Origin: UBA4971 sp900019985
GTDB taxonomy: Bacteria > Bacillota > SHA-98 > UBA4971
Direction of reading: 5' to 3'
DNA length: 64,000 nt
Assembly: GCA_050949175.1 (NCBI GenBank)
Contig: JBMNFG010000012.1
Span: 1-64,000 of the forward strand
Of this stretch, positions 1 through 7,714 are shown in pieces. How positions within the stretch are numbered: position 1 is the stretch's first letter; each line of letters begins with the position of its first letter. A program made the position numbers and the translations under genes. The notes under the pieces were generated by a model, which saw nothing but the letters and a program-made list of their open reading frames with translations, had not been told where the DNA came from and did not search any database.

Positions 1-1184
1 ATGGTCGGCATGGTATCTCCGGCGCCGCGCATGATCCCGCCGAAAACCTGGGTTATCGCCACCGCTACGTAGCCAACAGCCAGTATCCGAAGCTGTCTTA
101 TCCCGAGGCGGATGATTTCTTCCGTTGTAGTGAACATCCCTATCAGGTTCCTGCCGAATATCATCAATAAGGCCACCAGCATGAATGAGGCAGTAAGACT
201 TATTCTCAGTATGTCTTTTGTCCCCCGGTTGACCCGGTCCAATTTGTTCGCTCCGATGTTTTGGCCGACAAACGTTGCAATAGCCATTCCGAAGGTGAAG
301 TTTGGCATCATTGCAAACCCGTCAATCCGCATCACCGCTGTAGTGCAGGTTACCACCTGGTAACCCATGCTGTTTGCCAGTGCCTGCACGAATACCATGG
401 ACATGGAGAATATGGCTTGTGTAGCACCTGCAGGCAGCCCTAACCTTAACAGCTGGGTGGTCAGATTTCTGCGAGGTATGAGGCTTGCGCCGTCTATTCG
501 CACTACATCTCTCATTCTGTAAAGCTTAACAATGCATATCACAGCGGAGACAGCTACTGAAATGATTGTTGCCCAGGCTGCACCTGCAACTCCCCAACCG
601 AGGCCGGCTACAAACCATAGATCCAAGACCACGTTAAGACATGAGGTCAGCAAGAGAATCAGCAGTGGAAACACGGAGTTCCCCAGTCCGCGCAAGATTC
701 CGGCTACTATGTTGTAGTATGCAAGACCCAAAGTGCCCCAAAGGATAATGGTAAGGTAGGAATGGGCCAAGTCAAATGTCTCGGCAGGCGTTTTTGTCAG
801 CTTCAATAGCGATCCTGCTGACGGTATTGCCAGCGCCATGACCAGAAGTGATGATATGAACACCAAAGTCATGGCGTTTCCGATTGACTTTGAGAGCGAT
901 TCCTTATCCTTGGCTCCGTAGTACTGTGCCGCCATGATTCCTGCTCCTGTCGAGATCGCCATAAGGAATACAAGGAGCAGGTTAATGATGGGAAGAGTCG
1001 TTCCGATTGCTGACAAAGCCTTGTCACCGACGTAACGGCCTACGATTATGGAATCGACTGTGTTGTACATTTGCTGCGCAAAGTTGCCGATAAGCAGAGG
1101 AATGGAGAATCTCAGCAAGACAGACATGGGCTTCCCTTCTGTCATGTCTTGAGCTCCGAAAAAAGCATTTATCTTCTTCAGCAT
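1..1184 (-). CDS. MATE family multidrug/sodium exporter, C-terminus cut by window edge
   Basis: About 394 residues are visible, reading leftward off the window. The start ATG (1184-1182) follows an AGGTGA ribosome site. The N-terminus runs through a charged leader (MLKKINAFFG) into a MATE-type first helix with FSIPLLIGNFAQQMYNTVDS, then IVGRYVGDKALSAIG, both characteristic of the family. Further on are MAAQYYGAKD, ILRGLGNS and FVGQNIGA, the last opening the second six-helix half. MATE proteins export cationic drugs or metabolites using Na+ or H+ gradients across the cytoplasmic membrane. The substrate cannot be read from sequence. It is divergent from the dacF side, with 327 bp between. Confidence 0.9.
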   Translation of the reverse strand, partial: MLKKINAFFGAQDMTEGKPMSVLLRFSIPLLIGNFAQQMYNTVDSIIVGRYVGDKALSAIGTTLPIINLLLVFLMAISTGAGIMAAQYYGAKDKESLSKSIGNAMTLVFISSLLVMALAIPSAGSLLKLTKTPAETFDLAHSYLTIILWGTLGLAYYNIVAGILRGLGNSVFPLLILLLTSCLNVVLDLWFVAGLGWGVAGAAWATIISVAVSAVICIVKLYRMRDVVRIDGASLIPRRNLTTQLLRLGLPAGATQAIFSMSMVFVQALANSMGYQVVTCTTAVMRIDGFAMMPNFTFGMAIATFVGQNIGANKLDRVNRGTKDILRISLTASFMLVALLMIFGRNLIGMFTTTEEIIRLGIRQLRILAVGYVAVAITQVFGGIMRGAGDTMPT

Positions 1185-1360
1185 ATAGCTGTCACCTTTT
1201 CTGCAATGAAATCTGTGTTATAGCCTCGAGATACGGATCACTCACAACATTATACACCTTCGGACCGATGCTTTCATTCTAAACGTGTAAACCGTATCCA
1301 GTGTGGGTATATTATGGAAAGACTGGGCTTTCTGCTTTTTCAAGGAGGAAGAAGGACTCT

Positions 1361-1465
1361 ATGTGCAGAAAACATAAAAATATTGCCATATCCGCGCAAT
1401 ACTCACTTGAACCGGAGGCCTTGTGGCGTTCTCTTAATAGTAGATGGCGCTCGCCCCTGAATTAA
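1361..1465 (+). CDS. possible 34-codon leader ORF upstream of dacF
   Basis: An ATG ORF of 34 codons begins 12 nt after a strong AAGGAGGAA (1342-1350) and ends in TAA 47 nt before dacF. The peptide is basic (starts MCRKHKNIAI) and resembles nothing I recognise. A short hairpin, GCCCCT (1453-1458) with AGGGGC (1467-1472), overlaps its end, so it could be a leader peptide or simply chance. The rest of the 1185-1512 gap shows only a TATATT-like box near 1310 and no convincing -35. Confidence 0.25.
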   Translation: MCRKHKNIAISAQYSLEPEALWRSLNSRWRSPLN

Positions 1466-1512
1466 GAGGGGCTTATTCCTTTAACGGGAAGAATGGGTGA
1501 GGTGGTTAGTGT

Positions 1513-2772
1513 ATGTACATTAGTAGGACAAATAGAATCCAGCAGTATTTATCCGGACGGATCTTCAAGTCCCGATTCTGGTCGGGAGCAGTATGCCTTT
1601 GCGTAATAGCTGCGCTTATGGTGAGTATGGCACCGCTATCCCAGGCAGCTGCACCTTCTCTGAAAACAAAATCTGCGATACTCATTGATGCCGAAACCGG
1701 TCAGGTGCTCTACGAGAAGAATGCGGATATGAGATTAGCACCTGCAAGTATGACGAAAATCATGACAATGCTTCTGGCTATGGAGGCTGTTGAGGCCGGA
1801 AAAGCAAGTCTTGATGATATGGTAGTCGCGAGTACCGCCGCAAGCCAGATCGGGGGTTCCCAGATTTGGCTGATGGAAGGCGAGGAAATGAGATTCGAGG
1901 ATATGATGAGAGCGGTAGCAATCGTCTCAGCCAATGATGCCGCTTTTGCGCTGGCCGAGTATATTGCCGGCACTGAGCCAGACTTTGTCAGACTGATGAA
2001 TGAAAGAGCGAAAGAGCTGGGTCTTGCAAATACGCAGTTTCAGAATTCCGACGGCCTCCCTGCCGAAGGCCACTACAGTTCTGCACGGGATGTTGCCATT
2101 ATGTCAAGGGAGCTTGTTACCAAACATCCGAAAGTCCTTGAATGGACCTCAGTGTGGACTGACTGGCTCCAGCGGCTGCATCCAAGGGCCAGTCAGAAAG
2201 AGTCTTTTCTCAGAAATACGAATGAGTTGATAGTTAAGTACCCCGGGGCAGATGGCCTGAAGACAGGTATGACCAGCGAGGCGGGTTTTTGTCTTTCCGC
2301 TACAGCCAAGAGAAATGATACGCGGCTCATCAGTGTAGTCATGGCGCTTCCTTCAAATGCTGAGCGTCTTGATGACACGATAAAGCTTCTGGATTACGGA
2401 TTCCGCGAGTTCGATCGTGTAGTCCTGGCAACTGAAGGACAGAATATCGGCTCCGTGAGGGTTCCCAACGGGCATCGGGAGTTAGTTGCTGCAAGCGTTG
2501 ACAGAGACTATACAGTGCTCGTGCCAAGGGACAAGAGGGAACTGATAACGACGGAATTCGTATCTGATGAGCGTAAAGCCCCAATTCCCAAAGGCGGAAG
2601 GCTTGGCGAGGTTATTGTATCCGTTGACGGTGAAGAAATTATCAGAGTCAATGTGGTTTCCACTGAAGATGTTCCCAAAGCAAACTTTTTCACGCTCCTG
2701 TCTCGAGGAATCCGTGACTTTTTCCGGGGCTTGTTCAAGCGTCCGGTTCCTCAGACTGAAATCTCACTTTGA
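1513..2772 (+). CDS. dacF: D-alanyl-D-alanine carboxypeptidase, DacF/PBP5 type
   Basis: A 419-residue penicillin-binding serine carboxypeptidase that trims the terminal D-Ala from peptidoglycan stem peptides outside the cytoplasmic membrane. A signal segment (about 22-47, ending SQAAA) precedes the peptidase domain. All three active-site motifs are present: SMTK (S79, K82), SAN (139-141) and KTG (250-252). A PBP5 C-terminal beta domain follows at about 310-390, and the tail ends in an amphipathic anchor (FFTLLSRGIRDFFRGLF). The start ATG lies 7 nt after GTGAGGTGG. In Bacillus, dacF is a forespore gene, and spore markers nearby fit that, but a vegetative role is equally possible. It ends 34 nt before ispE. 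Confidence 0.93.
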   Translation: MYISRTNRIQQYLSGRIFKSRFWSGAVCLCVIAALMVSMAPLSQAAAPSLKTKSAILIDAETGQVLYEKNADMRLAPASMTKIMTMLLAMEAVEAGKASLDDMVVASTAASQIGGSQIWLMEGEEMRFEDMMRAVAIVSANDAAFALAEYIAGTEPDFVRLMNERAKELGLANTQFQNSDGLPAEGHYSSARDVAIMSRELVTKHPKVLEWTSVWTDWLQRLHPRASQKESFLRNTNELIVKYPGADGLKTGMTSEAGFCLSATAKRNDTRLISVVMALPSNAERLDDTIKLLDYGFREFDRVVLATEGQNIGSVRVPNGHRELVAASVDRDYTVLVPRDKRELITTEFVSDERKAPIPKGGRLGEVIVSVDGEEIIRVNVVSTEDVPKANFFTLLSRGIRDFFRGLFKRPVPQTEISL

Positions 2773-2806
2773 CGGTTGGCCGGGGATCTCTCTTTAAGAG
2801 CTTACC

Positions 2807-3907
2807 GTGGGAGCTTCGATAATCGTGGGAGAAGTGGTCTTACAAGCGCAGGCCAAACTTAACCTGACCCTCAAAATACTAGGACAGCAGTCTGATGGAT
2901 ACCATGATCTGGAATCAGTGGTGCAGTCTGTCGATCTTTGCGATGGGATTACGCTTAGGACAGAGCCTCCTTCTCCTTTTTGCGCCGGGGAAAAGGGCCA
3001 CAAGATTAATGTTAAGGTTACCTGTAACGACTCGAAGATACCGACGGGTCGGGGCAATCTGGCTCTAGAAGCGGCTCTCGCTCTGGCAGACTTTGTCGGC
3101 CTGGAAGCCTCAGCGGAAAGAGAATCTGACCCGCAAGCTCCTTGTTCTCCCGGGGTTTCCGTGGAAATTGACTTGGAAAAGAGAATCCCTGTAGGTGCAG
3201 GCCTTGGAGGCGGGAGTGCCGATGCGGCTGCAGTCCTTGTAGGACTCAACCGCCTGTGGAACCTGGGCTTGGGGATAGAAGAATTGATGGCTGTCGGTGA
3301 GAAGCTCGGTGCAGATGTGCCTTTTTGCATCAAAGGCGGGACAGCGATTATCCGAGGTAAAGGCGAGCGGGTGGAATCACTTCCCACACCGGCCGGCTTG
3401 TGGTTTGTTGTTGTGACATTGCCGGAACAGATAAGCACTGCCGAGGTTTACGCCAGGTATGACCAACTGGCCGATGCTTCCGGCGCAGATGGTTCTCGCT
3501 TATCAGACAATGCTTTGGCTGCCGCTGATGTCGCTTCAAATATGGTACGCGCTCTCAGTACGGGCAAAGCTCATGATATCGCCCTGGGCCTTGCGAATGA
3601 CCTGGAGCTCGCTGCAGTAACATTTGTGCCTTCTGTCTCCAAGGTAAAAGATGCGCTCCTTTCTGCCGGGGCAATGGGAGCCGGAATGTCAGGGAGCGGT
3701 CCCACGGTATTCGGCATTGCTGAGAGCAGGGAAAAAGCCGAAGAAATCAGCAGCGCACTGAAATCATCATCAGCTTCCCCCAAGAAACCGCAGTCAGAGG
3801 AAGATGCTTCTTCCTGCACATTGTTTCAAGAGGTATTCGTGTGCAAGGCAGTCTCAGAAGGAGTTGCCTTTATCTTTACTCCCCACTCCGGGGAGGGAGG
3901 GCGATAG
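2807..3907 (+). CDS. ispE: 4-diphosphocytidyl-2-C-methyl-D-erythritol kinase
   Basis: GHMP-family kinase of the MEP isoprenoid pathway; it phosphorylates CDP-ME. The N-terminus has AKLNLTLKILG, the ATP loop is VGAGLGGGSADAA (129-141), and the third GHMP motif GAMGAGMSGSGPTV is at 288-301. At 366 residues it is longer than the usual 280-310. The extra length is a polar insert before the ATP loop (about 100-118) and a Ser/Lys/Glu-rich stretch plus tail near the C-terminus (about 315-366). The start is uncertain: GTG codons at 2807, 2825 and 2834 are all in frame, and I kept the longest. The downstream nucleotidyltransferase starts 2 nt after the stop. Confidence 0.93.
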   Translation: MGASIIVGEVVLQAQAKLNLTLKILGQQSDGYHDLESVVQSVDLCDGITLRTEPPSPFCAGEKGHKINVKVTCNDSKIPTGRGNLALEAALALADFVGLEASAERESDPQAPCSPGVSVEIDLEKRIPVGAGLGGGSADAAAVLVGLNRLWNLGLGIEELMAVGEKLGADVPFCIKGGTAIIRGKGERVESLPTPAGLWFVVVTLPEQISTAEVYARYDQLADASGADGSRLSDNALAAADVASNMVRALSTGKAHDIALGLANDLELAAVTFVPSVSKVKDALLSAGAMGAGMSGSGPTVFGIAESREKAEEISSALKSSSASPKKPQSEEDASSCTLFQEVFVCKAVSEGVAFIFTPHSGEGGR

Positions 3908-3909
3908 AT

Positions 3910-4662
3910 ATGGTAAATGCAGTTGTCCTGGCAGGCGCACCGAATGACGGAAAGCTCGCTGAGTGCGATGACGCGAAGTATGAAGCCCTTATTGAGATCC
4001 ACGGTAAGCCTATGGTCTCGTATGTCTTAGATATCCTGAGGAGCCACAGCGAAATCGGAAAGATAGTCGTTGTATGCCCCAAGGAGGTGTCCGAGAGATT
4101 AAAGGCTGTGCCTGAGCTTATTGCAGTGGAAGAGCGCGGCGGGCTGCTGGAAAACCTGAAAGCAGGCCTCTCCCAACTGGATCCTGATAAGCTTGCGCTC
4201 ATCGCCACCGCGGACATACCGCTTCTGACACACGAGGCAATTGATGACTTGTTAAAGCAGGCAGCAACGCACAATGCCGACATTTATTATCCTGTAGTTA
4301 AACGCGAAGCCTGCGAAGCAAGATTTCCGGGGATAAAGAGGACATACCTGGCTATTCGCGACGGAACGCTGACCGGCGGTAATATCGTCTTGGCGAAGCC
4401 GGCTGCTCTTTTTGATGCCGGACGGTTCCTGGAACAAGCCATAGCTACGCGTAAGAAGCCTTGGATGATGGCGCAGGTCCTCGGGCTCCGGCTGATTTTC
4501 AAGTTCCTCGTAGGGCGCTTGTCTATCCAGGATGTTGAGCTGAGGCTTGAAGCCCTTACCGGGATACGAGGCATGGGTGTTATTTCGGACTATGCAGAAA
4601 TCGCATTTGACGTCGACAAGCCAAAAGACCTTGAACTCGCCAAGAAGATACTGGACGGGTAA
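3910..4662 (+). CDS. NTP transferase domain protein (MobA/IspD-like fold)
   Basis: A 250-residue protein with the nucleotide-binding opening VNAVVLAGAPNDGK and IHGKPMVSYVLD, as in MobA, IspD and GlmU-type nucleotidyltransferases; LIATADIPLLTHEAI supplies the metal-binding Asp region. Such a gene regularly sits between ispE and spoVG in Clostridia, but its substrate is not known to me. The start ATG at 3910 was chosen because GGGAGGGAGGG lies just upstream, over the end of ispE; the frame stays open further upstream but without a ribosome site. A molybdenum-cofactor or cobamide nucleotidyl role is possible, and no neighbour settles it. Confidence 0.8.
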   Translation: MVNAVVLAGAPNDGKLAECDDAKYEALIEIHGKPMVSYVLDILRSHSEIGKIVVVCPKEVSERLKAVPELIAVEERGGLLENLKAGLSQLDPDKLALIATADIPLLTHEAIDDLLKQAATHNADIYYPVVKREACEARFPGIKRTYLAIRDGTLTGGNIVLAKPAALFDAGRFLEQAIATRKKPWMMAQVLGLRLIFKFLVGRLSIQDVELRLEALTGIRGMGVISDYAEIAFDVDKPKDLELAKKILDG

Positions 4663-4721
4663 GGGATTACAGGTTCGGTGTAGTCATTTAGTAGGGTTTA
4701 TGGCGCCCAGTCATCCCATAA

Positions 4722-4750
4722 GAAGGAATTTCTGTCTTTATATGGAATAC
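4722..4750 (+). promoter_or_regulatory. sigma-H-type promoter of spoVG
   Basis: AGGAATT (4724-4730) is followed after 14 nt by GAAT (4745-4748). This fits the Bacillus sigma-H consensus RnAGGAwww-N11/12-RnnGAAT. It lies about 55 bp before the spoVG start, which is the classical sigma-H target. The match is seen in the sequence; the sigma assignment rests on the Bacillus precedent. Confidence 0.7.
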
Positions 4751-4801
4751 AATCTACGCAACCCGCTTCTCTATTCTTTATAGAAGGTGGTGGCGTAGAA
4801 A

Positions 4802-5080
4802 GTGAATATTACAGAGGTAAGGATCAGGCCGGTGAAAAGTGATGGGAAAACGCGAGCGATAGCTTCCATAACCTTCGACGACTCCTTCGTTGTAAAGGAG
4901 CTGAAAGTGGTGGAAGGGCCTTCAGGTTTATTTGTATCAATGCCCAGTCGCAAAGTGGGTGCAGGAGGTTACAGGGATATCGCGCATCCCATTACTGCAG
5001 AAGCTCGTGAAGAGATTCAAACCATGGTACTTGAAGAATTCCAGAAACAGACCGGCACATCCGGAGCTGTTACCCACTGA
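4802..5080 (+). CDS. spoVG: SpoVG RNA-binding regulator
   Basis: A 92-residue SpoVG: VNITEVRIRP at the start, the strand pair with AIASITFDDSFVVKELKVV, then GLFVSMPSRK and GGYRDIAHPI. SpoVG is a small RNA/DNA-binding regulator that affects septation and sporulation in Bacillus and is also found in non-sporulating bacteria. The GTG start follows AAGGTGGTGG. It is the first gene after a sigma-H-like promoter. The position between the ispE group and glmU is standard for Clostridia, although here tRNA-Gln, cca and an AbrB-like gene are inserted before glmU. Confidence 0.97.
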   Translation: MNITEVRIRPVKSDGKTRAIASITFDDSFVVKELKVVEGPSGLFVSMPSRKVGAGGYRDIAHPITAEAREEIQTMVLEEFQKQTGTSGAVTH

Positions 5081-5097
5081 GTCAACTCTTAGTTGAC
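5081..5097 (+). terminator. short hairpin directly after spoVG
   Basis: GTCAACT (5081-5087), a 3-nt loop and AGTTGAC (5091-5097) form a perfect 7-bp stem next to the spoVG stop, followed by a loosely T-rich stretch. The stem is AT-rich, so termination is likely weak. Confidence 0.4.
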
Positions 5098-5157
5098 GGG
5101 TTAAGATTTCTTTTCCTATGCGAGCTTTACGCCACCCTGCGGCAATCCATGCCAGGC

Positions 5158-5186
5158 TTGACGTGTTCCAAAGCCTTTGCTATACT
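5158..5186 (+). promoter_or_regulatory. sigma-A promoter of tRNA-Gln
   Basis: TTGACG (5158-5163), a 17-bp spacer and TATACT (5181-5186), about 47 bp before the mature tRNA 5' end. It is near consensus in sequence and spacing, as expected for a stable RNA gene. Confidence 0.8.
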
Positions 5187-5233
5187 CGTAATGCTAAAAG
5201 AAAGATAGCTAAAATATTGTTTTTGACATGTGT

Positions 5234-5308
5234 TGGGGCGTAGCCAAGTGGTAAGGCACGGGACTTTGGATCCTGCATGCGGAGGTTCGAATCCTCCCGC
5301 CCCAGCCA
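5234..5308 (+). tRNA. trnQ: tRNA-Gln (anticodon UUG)
   Basis: A full cloverleaf can be folded: acceptor TGGGGCG with CGCCCCA, anticodon stem CGGGA/TCCTG with loop CTTTGGA (anticodon TTG), and T stem GGAGG/CCTCC around TTCGAAT. The discriminator is G, and CCA is encoded (5306-5308), so the adjacent CCA-adding enzyme is needed here only for repair. Confidence 0.96.
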
Positions 5309-5356
5309 TTTTCTTTGAGGTTTCGGCCCGGCATTTATTCCTGGCCTTTTTTCTTT

Positions 5357-6739
5357 TTAGGGCTTTTTCTGACCCGACATCGTCTTCAAGATGGCCAGCA
5401 GCTTCTCGCGGGAATTAAGATCGGGCTCCTCCAGAACCATATCAAGGAGCTCGGCAAGGGCTCTACCCACTTCCGGGCCTTCAGGAATACCAAGGATCCT
5501 CATGACATCCCTGCCATCCACAGCAAGGTCGGTTTCTGTAAATGCAGGGCCGCGGGAAAGTACTTCTTCTACCCTTTTCAGAAAAGCTTCCATCTTTTCG
5601 CCCGGACCGGGATCTAAACCCAGTGCCGCCCTGTCTGCCTGCTTCACCTTGGCAAGATCGTAGATGGTTTCGAGGCCTAAGGAATTCACAAGCCTCCTGA
5701 TGCCTTTATCTTTTGTTGAAGGTTCATATGAGAACATGTGCCACTTTATGAGGGTAGTGACCTTATCGACAGTAGCCTTTGGATACCTCAGCCTCTCAAG
5801 GGCAGCCTTCGCCAGTTCCGAGCCGACGTTTTCATGGTTGAAATAGCGGATTCTGCCTGTGCCATCTTGGGACATGGTCACAGGTTTTCCGATGTCATGG
5901 AGGAGCGCAGCAAGGCGCAGGTCCAGTCTTGCCTCAATGTTTTCACAGGCCTTAATGCTATGCTCAAGAACATCATCAGGGCTTCCGTCATATGCAGGAA
6001 CACCGGCGCAATCTGAGAGCTCAGGGAGGATATAATCCATAAGGCCAGTTTCGTAAACATAACGGAAGGCTTTGCCTGGCATGGCGGATAAGAGCATCCT
6101 GGAGAGTTCCTCTTGTATGCGCTCATGAGAGATCCTTTGGATCGAAGCATGAAGCTTTTCTATTCCGCGGAGGGTGTCAGGAGATATCTCGAAACCGAGT
6201 TCGACTGCAAACCGTATCGCCCGGAGCATTCTGAGGGAGTCTTCACTGAAACGATCCTCAGGATCACCTACCGTTCGGATTATTCCGTCTTCAAGGTCCT
6301 GAAGCCCTCCGAAATAGTCAATAACGCCGTTTTGCCGGATGTCGTACGCCAGAGCATTGATGGTGAAATCCCTTCGCGCCACATCGTCTCTTAAGGTCTT
6401 GGAGAAGGTGACGCTGTCTGGCCTGCGTCCGTCAGAGTATGCGCTTTCCATCCGGAATGTGGTAACCTCTACCTTTTCACCTTTGATGAGGACAGTTGAC
6501 GTGCCGAAGCGTTTGCCTGTCGGGATGCAGTCTTCCTCAAAGACCTTCTTTACGTCTTCCGGAGTAGCAGAAGACGCTATATCCCAGTCAGACGGTGTTT
6601 TGCCAATAAGGGAGTCCCGCACTGCTCCGCCGATGATGTACGCCTCATAGCCGCTATGCATCAGCATTTCGGCAGCTGCCTGAACGTATCTTGGGACCTC
6701 AATGTCTTTCTGTAAGATCACCGGCTTATTGCAATTCAT
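5357..6739 (-). CDS. cca: CCA-adding enzyme / tRNA nucleotidyltransferase with HD domain
   Basis: A 460-residue class II polymerase-beta-type nucleotidyltransferase that builds or repairs the tRNA 3' CCA. It shows GGAVRD (37-42), the DWD metal motif (51-53), RRDFTINALAYD (122-133) and a downstream RMLRAIRFA helix. An HD phosphohydrolase domain with LLHDIGKP (HD at 281-282) occupies the C-terminal half. I chose the ATG at 6739 because GAGGAG lies about 10 nt upstream; an in-frame TTG lies 18 nt further out. It is transcribed toward tRNA-Gln and ends 48 nt from it. A sigma-A promoter at 7060-7089 would give it a leader of about 310 nt containing the 21-bp array. Confidence 0.93.
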   Translation of the reverse strand: MNCNKPVILQKDIEVPRYVQAAAEMLMHSGYEAYIIGGAVRDSLIGKTPSDWDIASSATPEDVKKVFEEDCIPTGKRFGTSTVLIKGEKVEVTTFRMESAYSDGRRPDSVTFSKTLRDDVARRDFTINALAYDIRQNGVIDYFGGLQDLEDGIIRTVGDPEDRFSEDSLRMLRAIRFAVELGFEISPDTLRGIEKLHASIQRISHERIQEELSRMLLSAMPGKAFRYVYETGLMDYILPELSDCAGVPAYDGSPDDVLEHSIKACENIEARLDLRLAALLHDIGKPVTMSQDGTGRIRYFNHENVGSELAKAALERLRYPKATVDKVTTLIKWHMFSYEPSTKDKGIRRLVNSLGLETIYDLAKVKQADRAALGLDPGPGEKMEAFLKRVEEVLSRGPAFTETDLAVDGRDVMRILGIPEGPEVGRALAELLDMVLEEPDLNSREKLLAILKTMSGQKKP

Positions 6740-6847
6740 TCTCGAGGATCTCCTCAAATGATCGCTTATTCTTCTTAGTTAACGCACTGCGCAGTCTTTT
6801 TGGTCAATGCTAGGATCTCCGCAAAATAGCACCATATCCTCACTCAG

Positions 6848-7033
6848 CAACAGCGTATTCTCGCCCGGCAACAACGTGTTCTCGTCCGTCAACAGCATGT
6901 TCTCGCCCTACAACACTACGCTCTCGCCTGGCAGCATCACGTTCTAGTCCGGCAACAGTGCGTTTTCGTCCAGCGATGTCATGTTCTTGTCGCGCAACAG
7001 GACGTTCTCGTCCGGCGATAGCACCATGTCCGG
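6848..7033. repeat. degenerate 21-bp tandem array, about 9 copies
   Basis: Nine units in exact 21-bp phase from 6848, consensus close to CAACAGCGTGTTCTCGTCCGG. Copies differ by 2-9 bases and the last is partial. Since 21 is a multiple of three, the minus strand reads as a heptapeptide repeat (AGREHAV type), but no start codon with a ribosome site leads into it. It lies in the presumed 5' leader of cca. No known repeat family is recognised. Confidence 0.85.
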
Positions 7034-7059
7034 AAATAAACGGTAAGGTGCCCAGTTGA

Positions 7060-7089
7060 AGTATAGCCAAGAAGCGGATCCCGCGTCAA
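7060..7089 (-). promoter_or_regulatory. sigma-A promoter reading toward cca
   Basis: On the minus strand TTGACG (7089-7084), an 18-bp spacer and TATACT (7065-7060). The predicted transcript starts near 7053, crosses the 21-bp array and reaches the cca start at 6739. Confidence 0.6.
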
Positions 7090-7195
7090 CACTGCATCAA
7101 TGCTATCTTATAGCTAAGAAATACAGAGATAATCGAAGCAAATAGCTAATAGAACCCATTACCATACATTAACTGGATTATTTTCCATAAAAATG

Positions 7196-7224
7196 TTGAA
7201 AATCGAGCTATATTAGTATAAAAT
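7196..7224 (+). promoter_or_regulatory. sigma-A promoter of the AbrB-like gene
   Basis: TTGAAA (7196-7201), a 17-bp spacer and TAAAAT (7219-7224) in AT-rich DNA, about 60 bp before the GTG start. Confidence 0.55.
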
Positions 7225-7285
7225 AAATATGATACAAAAACAGCGCTTATCGCACTTCTATACGGCTGGAAGGGAGGAAACAGAC

Positions 7286-7459
7286 GTGAACCAGCCAGGT
7301 CGGTTCTCGGGGTTGACCGATGTTCGTGGGGACGGAGCTATTACAATACCGGAATCAGTACTCAACCAGCTAGGGCTTGAGCCTGACGATCGTCTTCTTT
7401 TCCAGTTGAAAGGTGAGCACATCGTAGCTTCGAAAGTGAAGGAAGGGGACAAGGAGTAG
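7286..7459 (+). CDS. AbrB/SpoVT/MazE-family swapped-hairpin DNA-binding protein
   Basis: A 57-residue protein. RGDGAITIPESVLNQLGLEPDDRLLFQL matches the beta-hairpin fold of AbrB-like transition regulators and MazE-type antitoxins: GxITIP, helix, then GDxLxF. The GTG at 7286 is preferred because AGGGAGGAAA sits 5-8 nt upstream; the frame could be read 19 codons earlier without such a site. It has its own promoter and a strong terminator, so it is a single-gene unit. No toxin gene is beside it, which favours a small transcription regulator. Confidence 0.8.
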   Translation: MNQPGRFSGLTDVRGDGAITIPESVLNQLGLEPDDRLLFQLKGEHIVASKVKEGDKE

Positions 7460-7519
7460 TATTAAGCTTGATCAGGCCCGGAAGGTGCCTGTTTTATAAG
7501 AGTAATTATTCGGTTGCGT

Positions 7520-7564
7520 GAAGCCATTTGCCCCGCTGCCAGGCAAATGGCTTCCTTCTCTTTT
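7520..7564 (+). terminator. strong intrinsic terminator after the AbrB-like gene
   Basis: A perfect 13-bp stem (GAAGCCATTTGCC at 7520-7532 with its complement at 7542-7554) and a 9-nt loop, followed by CTTCTCTTTT. Confidence 0.88.
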
Positions 7565-7714
7565 GACTGCGAAATAGTCTGTTGTTTTCCCTCTGTATGA
7601 TAGAGGAAACCTATAGTATCATGTTGAACATATATATGGTATGCAGAAAAACCTACTCCTAACTGCTAAAATAGGATCCAGGGTAGGGATGTCACTGTAG
7701 GGGAGTCAGAAAGT

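Noticed and set aside
5221..5226. Second TTGACA-like box just before tRNA-Gln
   Set aside because: It has no -10 at the right distance; the promoter at 5158 explains the gene.
6840..7070. Minus-strand 76-codon frame of heptapeptide repeats
   Set aside because: Its only start (TTG) lies inside the promoter -10 region, no ribosome site exists, and the frame is a consequence of the 21-bp period.
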